This document shows positions 1 to 5,371 of a stretch of 5,729 nt of DNA, piece by piece. The stretch comes from Thermoleophilaceae bacterium. GTDB taxonomy: Bacteria; Actinomycetota; Thermoleophilia; Solirubrobacterales; Thermoleophilaceae. The stretch covers positions 1 to 5,729 of the forward strand of contig JACCZP010000181.1 of the NCBI GenBank assembly GCA_013695885.1, read 5' to 3'. A model generated the notes under the pieces. It was not told where the DNA came from. It worked only from the letters and a program-made list of their open reading frames with translations, and searched no databases. Positions within the stretch are counted from its first letter, which is position 1, and each line of letters starts with the position of its first letter. Both the position numbers and the translations under genes were made by a program.

Positions 1-97
1 CCCGGATGTCTCGCCGCAACTCGGCCTGGTCGTCCGACGGCACGGCCCGCTGTCGAGCGGTTGCATCCTTCTCGGCTTCGGGGACCCGGCTGGTCAT
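1..97 (-). CDS. Partial gene, N-terminus of a possible DUF3618-family protein
   Basis: A minus-strand reading frame opens with ATG at 97-95 and stays open for 32 codons to the window edge, so only the N-terminus is visible. The first ~20 residues are polar and charged, as expected for a cytoplasmic tail. The last visible stretch, QAELRRDIR, resembles the start of the DUF3618 motif, where an acidic-basic helix of the type AELRxDIxxTRxxL precedes a membrane-proximal region in small actinobacterial envelope proteins. There is no strong Shine-Dalgarno upstream of the ATG. The family call rests on about nine residues and could be wrong; that it is a gene start rather than chance is also only moderately supported, because the frame is short. 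Confidence 0.38.
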   Translation of the reverse strand, partial: MTSRVPEAEKDATARQRAVPSDDQAELRRDIR

Positions 98-215
98 GGG
101 TGCGGCCTGAGGCTAATCGTCGCCTGAAGGGCGGGGGCCACCCCGATCCGTTAGCCGCTACGTGTCCACGGAACCGGGGGCACTCCACCAGCGTCCCTGC
201 CCTACCCTGCGCAGG

Positions 216-335
216 GTGAGCGCGCCCGCGGTCCAGCTCTAGCCGGTCGTCGAGACGTGGGTCAACCTCGACCTCTGCGAGCACCTCGCCGATAGGGCCG
301 CCGGCGCGGAGTGGATCGTGCTGCCCGAGCTCTTC
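216..335 (+). pseudogene. Carbon-nitrogen hydrolase (nitrilase superfamily) N-terminal remnant, with in-frame stop
   Basis: Translation from GTG 216 gives VSAPAVQL, a TAG stop at 240-242, then PVVETWVNLDLCEHLADRAA and GAEWIVLPELF to base 335. This matches the first ~40 residues of nitrilase-superfamily amidohydrolases: an opening strand ending in VQL(x)P, a helix carrying a conserved Asn, and the strand ending LPE, whose Glu is the first residue of the catalytic Glu-Lys-Cys triad. The TAG sits where family members often have Gln, so a single C-to-T change from CAG would explain it. Homology ends abruptly after LPELF; the frame continues with unrelated residues to TGA at 372-374, and the Lys and Cys parts are absent. 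A TACCCT sequence at 203-208, eight bases before the GTG, could be a relic -10 box of a leaderless gene. I read it as a dead fragment truncated by whatever placed the next gene here. Confidence 0.62.
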
Positions 336-370
336 CATCGGTTTCGTCGAGGAAGACCCGAGTTTCCCGG

Positions 371-1921
371 GTGAGCACCCGCGAGAGAAGCGTCCATCGC
401 CGGGAGGACACGCGCCGTGCCGCTCGCGTCGATGCTCTCGCCACCCCCCGCAACTGCGCGCTCCTCATCGCGGCCGGCGGTATCGGCCTGCTCGCCTTCT
501 TCCTGTTGAGGCCGACCTACCCGAACTACGACTCCTACTACTCGCTTCTCTGGGGCAGGCAGCTAGCCGGTGGGGCGCTGCCGGACTACACGGCTTTCCG
601 CGCGCCTACCCCCCATCCCCTGCACACCCTCGCCGCCGCCCTGCTCGCCCCCTTCGGCGGCGCTGCCGACCGCATCCTCGTCCTGGTGGGCCTCGGTGCC
701 TACCTCGGGTTGCTCGTGGCCTGCTTTCACTTCGTCCGGGGGCTGCTGGGGGCGCTCGTCGCCCTGGCGGCCGTCGCGGCGGTCCTGACCCGCACCGACC
801 TCGTCTTCCTGGCCGCTCGCGGCACGGTGGATGTCCCGTTCCTCGCCCTCGTGCTCCTGGCGGGGGCGCTCGAGACGGCGCGCCCGCGACGCGGTCTCTC
901 CGTCCTGGTCCTGCTCGTGCTCGCCGGCTTGCTGCGTCCCGAGGCTTGGGCGCTCTCGGCCGCATACTTTGTCTGGCTGGCTGCGGGGGAGCGGTTGCCA
1001 CCCGGCCGTCTGCTGCGCCTCGCCACCGTGACCGCAGCCGCACCCGCGCTCTGGCTCCTCTTCGACTGGGTCGTCACCGGCGATCCGCTCCACTCGATGG
1101 TCGCGACGCGCGAGTCCGCGACCGACCATTTCAGGAGCGTGCTAGACGCAGCTCGACGGGCGCCGATCTTCCTGGGCGCCGACGAGAGAGAGGTCACCCT
1201 CGCGGCCGGGGGCCTCGGATCCCTGCTCGCGCTCCATCTGCTCGGTCGCCGCGCGGTCCTCCCGCTCGCTCTCGCGGCCGCGGGCGTCGTGACCTTCCTC
1301 GCGCTCGCCGTCGCCGGCCTGCCCACCTTTCCGCGCTACCTGGCCCTTCCCTCACTCCTGCTCACCCTCGCCGTCGGCGTCGCGCTCGCCGGCGCGGCGG
1401 TGACCGGCGGCGTGGCCGCCCGACGGCTTGCGCTCGGGCTGACCGCGCTGACCCTGGCGCTCCTCGCGTGGCGCGCGCCTGACTACGTGAAGGACCTCCG
1501 TGGGTTGAACGACAAGAGCACCTTCGTCGGGTACCAGCACCGCGACCTGAAGGCGGTACTCGACGATCCAGAGGTCGCTGCGCTTCTCGAGCGTTGCCAT
1601 CCGCTCACCACGCCCACCCACTCGACGATCCCCGTGGTTCGCGTCGCGGCCGGACTGGGCGAGGATGAGATCCAGGCGAGCACCGCTCAACAGCGGCCGC
1701 CGACCCACGGGCTGCTGCTGATCGGCCATCTGTTCAACTTCGAGCCGATCGCCGCCCGCCCGCCCGGGGCCGTCGATCCCCGTAGCGCCCGCAGGCCATG
1801 GTCGAACTCTCCCCTCCCAGGCTTCGCTCCGATCGCGCGTGAGGGCCGCTGGGCGGTCTACGCTCGATGCGACGGCCGCGCCTTGGCTAGGAGCAGTCCC
1901 GGAGCTTTCGCACGTCGATGA
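371..1921 (+). CDS. Polytopic GT-C-like membrane glycosyltransferase
   Basis: This 516-residue protein has a basic N-terminal tail and then about nine to ten hydrophobic segments (first at roughly residues 29-47, last at 350-367), ending in a soluble domain of about 145 residues. After helix 1 a loop carries YPNYDSYYSLLWGR and then PDY and APTPHPL, resembling the first extracytoplasmic loop of GT39/ArnT-like enzymes, in which an Asp is catalytic; Asp54 is the candidate. A LLRPEAW motif (residues ~187-193) is typical of related actinobacterial membrane proteins. By family such enzymes use polyprenyl-phosphate sugars to glycosylate envelope acceptors; donor and acceptor are unknown here. An earlier GTG at 311 would add 20 Arg/Ser-rich residues and overlap the nitrilase remnant, so GTG 371 is preferred; a GAGGAAG at 349-355 is rather distant as a ribosome site. 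The 3' end overlaps the convergent GT39 gene by 35 bases. An alternative is an uncharacterised membrane protein without transferase activity. Confidence 0.82.
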   Translation: MSTRERSVHRREDTRRAARVDALATPRNCALLIAAGGIGLLAFFLLRPTYPNYDSYYSLLWGRQLAGGALPDYTAFRAPTPHPLHTLAAALLAPFGGAADRILVLVGLGAYLGLLVACFHFVRGLLGALVALAAVAAVLTRTDLVFLAARGTVDVPFLALVLLAGALETARPRRGLSVLVLLVLAGLLRPEAWALSAAYFVWLAAGERLPPGRLLRLATVTAAAPALWLLFDWVVTGDPLHSMVATRESATDHFRSVLDAARRAPIFLGADEREVTLAAGGLGSLLALHLLGRRAVLPLALAAAGVVTFLALAVAGLPTFPRYLALPSLLLTLAVGVALAGAAVTGGVAARRLALGLTALTLALLAWRAPDYVKDLRGLNDKSTFVGYQHRDLKAVLDDPEVAALLERCHPLTTPTHSTIPVVRVAAGLGEDEIQASTAQQRPPTHGLLLIGHLFNFEPIAARPPGAVDPRSARRPWSNSPLPGFAPIAREGRWAVYARCDGRALARSSPGAFARR

Positions 1922-3572
1922 GGGGCCCCGGCCGCTCATACGCCGTCGGGTACCAGTTGAAGGAGAAGTCGTGGCTGAACTCGACCGGCCCCTGGTGCGC
2001 GTAGTAGGGGGAGAAGCGCCCCAACAGCACTGACTCGCGGTCGAGCCGTTGGTAATAGGCGCGCGCACCGGCGAGTCCGGCCCTCAACCCGAGCTCCCTC
2101 TGGTGGCTCCCGGTGACGACGACGCAGTAGCCAAAGCGTCGATAATGGTCAATCTTGGCCGGCTCGAGGCGCTTCTCGTAGGCCTGGAACGGACGGTCTA
2201 TCCGGTAGCGGACGTAGCGCTCGGGCGCCGTGCGCCCGCCGACTGTCAGGAACCCTTGGGGCAGGAAGGGCTCGACCACCAGTCCGGTTCCGGCCGGGAC
2301 GTGGCCGATCAGCCAGCTTCGAGCCTGGGCGCGGGTGTCGGTCCTGCCGAGGGCGGCTGAGACCCGCACGCTCGCGCTGAGGCCCTGAGCAACGAGCGCA
2401 GCGGTGAGCGCCGCGAGCACGAGCCCTCGTCGGCGACGGGAGACGCGTAGGGCATCGACCCCGCGGACGGCGGCGTACGCCGCGAGGATGCACAGCGGGG
2501 GATAGGCCGGGAGCAGCCAACGTGCGAAGTAGCGGCCCTCCGAGCCGAGATAGAGGAGCAGGGCCAGGGGAAAGAGGAGGAGCAGCAGCGCGCGTGCGCG
2601 ATCCGCCCGCAGGGCCAGCACTCCCCCGACCACTGCCGCCAGCGCGGGTAGCCAACCGAGGCCCCAGGTGAGCGAGGAGGCGTAGTAGAGCCAGCCCGAG
2701 GCCTCGACCTGGCCGAGCTTCTGGGTCGCCGCCTGCGCTCGCTGTCCGGTGACCTGGGACTTGAACTCCTCGAAGTCGAGGACCGAGAACGGATTCATCA
2801 CGAGGAACGCGACCGCGAACCCAATTCCCGCCACAACAAGCATGCGTACCCCGCGCGTGGCGGAGTCTCGGCCCACGCGCCACCTCATCAGCGCCGCACC
2901 GACGGCGCTGAGAGCAACCGCTCCGGCGGTGTACTTGGTCGCGCAGGCGGCTCCCATCGCCGCTCCGGTCAGCGCCCAGTCGAGCGCTCGCCCGCGCTGG
3001 TAGGCCAGCAGGGAGCCGGCGAGCGCAAGCGACACTGGCACGAGCGTCGCCACGTCGTTCAGCGCCTGCTTCGAGTAGTAGGTCGGCAGGAAGGCAAACC
3101 CGACGAGAGCCGCGGCCACGAGCCCGACGCGAGCGTCGTAGAAGCGGCGTCCTACCCAATAGACGCAGGCGACGGCCACCGCGCCGATCAGCGCCACGAC
3201 CACGCGGGCGGTCAGGAGCGCAGCCCGCGGGTCGTCGAGGAACCCGAGTCGCAGCCTCTCGCCCGAGTCGAAGGGGTATCCGGCGGCGAACCGCAGCCGG
3301 AACACCGCGTGCAGGAGATAGCTGAGGGCGGGGGGGTTCTCGAAGTATCCCGGGTTGGCGGCCTCGAAGTAGTTCATTGCCACGGGAACGAAGTGGAGCT
3401 CCTCGTCGGGATTGAACGCCCACGGCAGCCCGTGATCGAGGTTCCAGAGGCGCAGCAGGACCGCGGCGACCAACAGCGCGCCCAGGATCGTTCGCGTCGC
3501 CCCCCGCGCCGAGGCCGCTCCCCGCGACCTCGCGCCACTCGCCCGGCGCAGAGGCCGACGTGACTCGCTCAC
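1887..3572 (-). CDS. GT39 (PMT/ArnT-like) membrane glycosyltransferase
   Basis: This 561-residue integral membrane protein is a probable family 39 glycosyltransferase, which moves a sugar from a polyprenyl-phosphate carrier to a protein or glycan on the outer face of the membrane. After a basic N-terminus (residues 1-27) and a first helix (~28-43), the first outer loop has NPDEELHF (54-61), matching the acidic pair near the active site of this family. Further family-like features are FLPTYYSKQALNDV (161-174), ATKYTAGAV (211-219) and RYFARWLLPAYP (347-358), with hydrophobic segments in between to about residue 405. The last ~155 residues are soluble and aromatic-rich. Longer reading is possible up to 3695, but that stretch lies over the upstream GT2 gene in another frame; GTG at 3572, one base after the GT2 stop (TGACGTG), is the sensible start and implies translational coupling. 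No strong Shine-Dalgarno precedes it. Its partner is probably the GT2 enzyme. The exact sugar and acceptor cannot be told. Confidence 0.88.
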   Translation of the reverse strand: MSESRRPLRRASGARSRGAASARGATRTILGALLVAAVLLRLWNLDHGLPWAFNPDEELHFVPVAMNYFEAANPGYFENPPALSYLLHAVFRLRFAAGYPFDSGERLRLGFLDDPRAALLTARVVVALIGAVAVACVYWVGRRFYDARVGLVAAALVGFAFLPTYYSKQALNDVATLVPVSLALAGSLLAYQRGRALDWALTGAAMGAACATKYTAGAVALSAVGAALMRWRVGRDSATRGVRMLVVAGIGFAVAFLVMNPFSVLDFEEFKSQVTGQRAQAATQKLGQVEASGWLYYASSLTWGLGWLPALAAVVGGVLALRADRARALLLLLFPLALLLYLGSEGRYFARWLLPAYPPLCILAAYAAVRGVDALRVSRRRRGLVLAALTAALVAQGLSASVRVSAALGRTDTRAQARSWLIGHVPAGTGLVVEPFLPQGFLTVGGRTAPERYVRYRIDRPFQAYEKRLEPAKIDHYRRFGYCVVVTGSHQRELGLRAGLAGARAYYQRLDRESVLLGRFSPYYAHQGPVEFSHDFSFNWYPTAYERPGPLIDVRKLRDCS

Positions 3573-3573
3573 G

Positions 3574-4797
3574 TCAGGTGCGGCGCATCCCGAGGAAGCT
3601 GATGAAGAAGCTGGCCAGCATCGTCTGGAAGCCGAGGGCAACCAGGGTGACGCCCGGCACCACGAGCCGCATCGTCTCGGCATAGTCGAGCTCACCGAAG
3701 CCCCGCAAGCGCCACTGGTTGACCGCCAAGAGCAGTAGAGCGCTGCCGGCCACCATCCCGACGGCCGACGCCGCCAGGGCGTGGTTCAGGGTCACCAGGC
3801 GGCGAATGCGATCGAGGCGGCGGTCCCTCGGGAGCAGGCCCTCGGCGGCCCCGAAGGTCTTGGTCATGACCGCGAAGAGAATCGACTGGTGCCCGCACAG
3901 GATCGCGAGACTCGCGAACAGCAGCGAGTGAGCGTCCAGCGTCAACCCGAACACCTGGAGCCCCGGCAGTGCCAGCGCGTAGCCCAGCGCACCGAGGCAC
4001 ACGAGCGCGAGCCCGGGCATCAGAAACAGCCACCGGGGGCTGCAGAGCAGGAAGTACCGCAGGGTGCGCCACCCGTCCCGCACCGTGCGCAGGTGCGGCG
4101 CGTGGGCGGTCCGCCCGTCGGGGTGCAGCGTAATCGGGACTTCCGCGATGCGGGCGGAGGCAAGTCCCGACTTCACGAGCATCTCGGTAGCGAACTCCAT
4201 GCCCGCGCACCTCTGGCCGAGGGCTCGGGCGTGCGATCGGGTGAAACCGCGCATCCCGCAGTACACATCCGAGACCGGCACCCGGAACCACCGCCGGGCC
4301 AGCATCGAGAACAGCGGGTTTCCCACCCACCGGTGCAGAGCGGGCATGGCCCCGGGCAGCACCTCGCCCCCTCCTCGTGCCAGCCGGCACCCCTGGACGA
4401 GGTCGTAGCCCTGCCGCAGCTTCTCGACGAACACGGGCAGCTCCGAGAAGTCGTAGCTGTCGTCGGCGTCCCCCATGACGACGTAGCGTCCTCGGGCCGC
4501 GCCGATGCCGCCCATCAGCGCCCGCCCGTATCCCCGTTCCTCGACCGCCACCACTCGGGCGCCCTCAGCCCGCCCGAGACCCGGAGAGCCGTCGGAGCTC
4601 CCGTTGTCCGCGACGATGATCTCGTACGTGAGGTCGTTCGCTTCGCAGGCCCGGCGGACCTTCTGGATGCAGATCGCAAGCGTCTCGGCCTCGTTGAGGC
4701 AGGGCAGAACCACCGAGAGCTCGACCGGAGGGGCCGACTCACCAAAGGGACCGGCACATGATCGCTCCCCGTGCGTTCGTTCGCCTCCGACGGTCAT
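3574..4797 (-). CDS. GT2 polyprenyl-phosphate sugar synthase (DPM/DPG-synthase-like) with C-terminal membrane domain
   Basis: A 407-residue family 2 glycosyltransferase of the dolichol-phosphate mannose/glucose synthase type. The GT-A catalytic domain occupies about residues 25-250: LPCLNEAETL (31-40), the nucleotide-binding ADNGSSDGS (63-71), and GDADDSYDF (109-117) carrying the DxD-type metal/nucleotide-sugar site. Later family motifs are GNPLFS (159-164), DVYCGMRGF (177-185), GMEFATEMLVKS (199-210) and EVPITLHPDGR (219-229). Four hydrophobic segments follow (about 254-278, 286-312, 338-359, 376-402), anchoring it in the membrane. The expected reaction is NDP-sugar plus polyprenyl phosphate to polyprenyl-phosphate sugar on the cytoplasmic face, a donor suited to the GT39 product encoded one base downstream. 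Family members usually begin near the ELSVVLP strand, so the first ~24 residues are an extension; however, no in-frame ATG or GTG lies between the ATG and that strand, and a promoter placed for a leaderless start supports ATG 4797. The sugar is not identifiable. Confidence 0.93.
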   Translation of the reverse strand: MTVGGERTHGERSCAGPFGESAPPVELSVVLPCLNEAETLAICIQKVRRACEANDLTYEIIVADNGSSDGSPGLGRAEGARVVAVEERGYGRALMGGIGAARGRYVVMGDADDSYDFSELPVFVEKLRQGYDLVQGCRLARGGGEVLPGAMPALHRWVGNPLFSMLARRWFRVPVSDVYCGMRGFTRSHARALGQRCAGMEFATEMLVKSGLASARIAEVPITLHPDGRTAHAPHLRTVRDGWRTLRYFLLCSPRWLFLMPGLALVCLGALGYALALPGLQVFGLTLDAHSLLFASLAILCGHQSILFAVMTKTFGAAEGLLPRDRRLDRIRRLVTLNHALAASAVGMVAGSALLLLAVNQWRLRGFGELDYAETMRLVVPGVTLVALGFQTMLASFFISFLGMRRT

Positions 4798-4803
4798 CGC
4801 GGT

Positions 4804-4832
4804 ACGGTAGTACGGAGTCCGGTCAGGTCGAA
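4804..4832 (-). promoter_or_regulatory. Putative leaderless sigma-70-type promoter for the GT2-GT39 operon
   Basis: Reading the minus strand, TTCGAC (4832-4827) is followed by 17 bases, then TACCGT (4809-4804), then six bases to the ATG of the GT2 gene. TACCGT fits the actinobacterial TAnnnT -10 pattern, and its distance places the transcription start at or next to the ATG, as in leaderless messages. No Shine-Dalgarno is visible before that ATG, which fits. The -35 is a weak match. This is inferred from pattern and spacing only. Confidence 0.4.
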
Positions 4833-4866
4833 TGAGACGATTTCGTCGCGAGTAGCCCCACAGCGC

Positions 4867-5025
4867 TCAGCGCGACGGGGTCAGCCGCCGGTGCGCTCGC
4901 CCGTAGACATCACGCGTGCCATGTGGCCCGTCAGGCTCGCCGAGCAGCCGTTCAACCTCAGGCGTGCTTCCGTGCCGCTCGAGCTCGATGAGCAGATCGG
5001 TGTCGATCAGCAGGGCATGTTCCAC
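4867..5025 (-). pseudogene. Truncated PIN-domain (VapC-like ribonuclease toxin) N-terminal fragment
   Basis: From GTG 5025 the minus strand encodes 52 residues beginning VEHALLIDTDLLIELERHGS. This resembles the opening of PIN-domain ribonucleases: a first strand ending in an Asp (the IDTD stretch) that helps bind catalytic metal, then a short helix with E-L-E-R. VapC-type proteins are about 130 residues; this frame stops at TGA 4869-4867 after a Pro/Gly/Arg-rich run unlike the family. In the neighbouring minus frame, bases 4882-4841 read DPVALSAVGLLATK, which resembles the second conserved PIN strand (VALSAVT) but lacks the following conserved Glu, so a frameshift within a decaying gene is possible. 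No antitoxin gene is visible upstream; instead the frame overlaps the end of the small membrane protein gene by 19 bases. An upstream ATG at 5049 would add eight residues. A functional toxin is very unlikely from what is seen. Confidence 0.5.
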
Positions 5026-5345
5026 GCGATCAGGCCGACGCCCATCCAAACGGCGAGCAGGTACCCGATCACTCCCAGCGCGATGCGCGCGGCGCCGGAC
5101 CGCCGGGATGCCGCCGCGAGAGGCGTCCGGGCCGAGGCGAGCACCACGATCGCTCCCGCCAGCGCCGCCAGGAAGCCGGCGCCGGCGACCAGGAATCCGC
5201 CGCCGAGGGTCTCATCGGCGCCCCTGTCCGCGGGCCCCTCGCTGAGCGCCGAGCCGACGAGGAGCGCGAACAGCAGTAGGGCCACGCCGAGCAGGACCAG
5301 GGCGAGCACTCCGAGACCCGCCCCGATGAGTCGCCGCCGCGCCAC
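5007..5345 (-). CDS. Small three-helix membrane protein, function unknown
   Basis: This frame encodes 112 residues: a basic start (MARRRL), then three hydrophobic segments at about residues 8-34, 47-72 and 86-108, separated by an acidic loop (EGPADRGADE, ~36-45) and a basic loop (SARTPLAAASRRSG, ~71-84). The alternation of basic and acidic loops is consistent with a real membrane protein with its N-terminus inside. I do not recognise the family. GTG 5345 is chosen because it keeps the positive N-terminus; no good Shine-Dalgarno is seen (a GGAGG at 5374-5370 is too far). The gene starts only 26 bases from the MDR remnant, leaving almost no promoter space, and its 3' end runs into the PIN fragment, giving an abrupt NMPC C-terminus that may not be the ancestral one. 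It could be transcribed ahead of the GT2 operon, although about 210 bases separate them. Confidence 0.55.
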   Translation of the reverse strand: MARRRLIGAGLGVLALVLLGVALLLFALLVGSALSEGPADRGADETLGGGFLVAGAGFLAALAGAIVVLASARTPLAAASRRSGAARIALGVIGYLLAVWMGVGLIAWNMPC

Positions 5346-5371
5346 CGGGGATTCGTAGCCGATCTACGGCC

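Noticed and set aside
98..215. Possible promoter or RNA element between the left partial gene and the nitrilase remnant
   Set aside because: Apart from a TACCCT at 203-208 that could be a relic -10 box, I find no convincing -35, hairpin with T run, or repeated element.
311..370. Longer N-terminus for the plus-strand GT protein starting at GTG 311
   Set aside because: These 20 residues are Arg/Ser-rich and are mostly an out-of-frame reading of nitrilase-remnant DNA; GTG 371 leaves a normal short basic tail before helix 1.
1922..1929. GGGGCCCC palindrome at the end of the convergent genes, considered as a terminator
   Set aside because: Eight bases with no loop and no T run; it lies within GT39 coding sequence and is expected by chance in such GC-rich DNA.
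1352..2068. 238-residue minus-strand frame across the convergent junction
   Set aside because: It lies over the ends of two well-supported genes in a different frame and shows no recognisable domain.
2149..3423. 424-residue minus-strand frame inside the GT39 gene
   Set aside because: It is an alternate frame of the GT39 gene, dominated by Arg, Gly, Pro and Ala with no domain-like pattern, while the GT39 frame has clear membrane segments and motifs.
3573..3695. 41-residue N-terminal extension of the GT39 protein
   Set aside because: It overlaps the end of the GT2 gene in another frame and reads as Ser/Arg/Cys/Trp-rich sequence; the GTG one base after the GT2 stop is a better start.
3781..4761. 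326-residue plus-strand frame opposite the GT2 gene
   Set aside because: It is antisense to a strongly recognisable GT2 enzyme; its composition (rich in Arg, His, Gln, Pro) is typical of a shadow frame in GC-rich DNA.
4771..5358. 195-residue plus-strand frame over the GT2 promoter, PIN fragment and membrane protein
   Set aside because: Low-complexity Arg/Ser/Pro/Ala sequence antisense to a plausible membrane protein and to the PIN-like frame; no domain seen.
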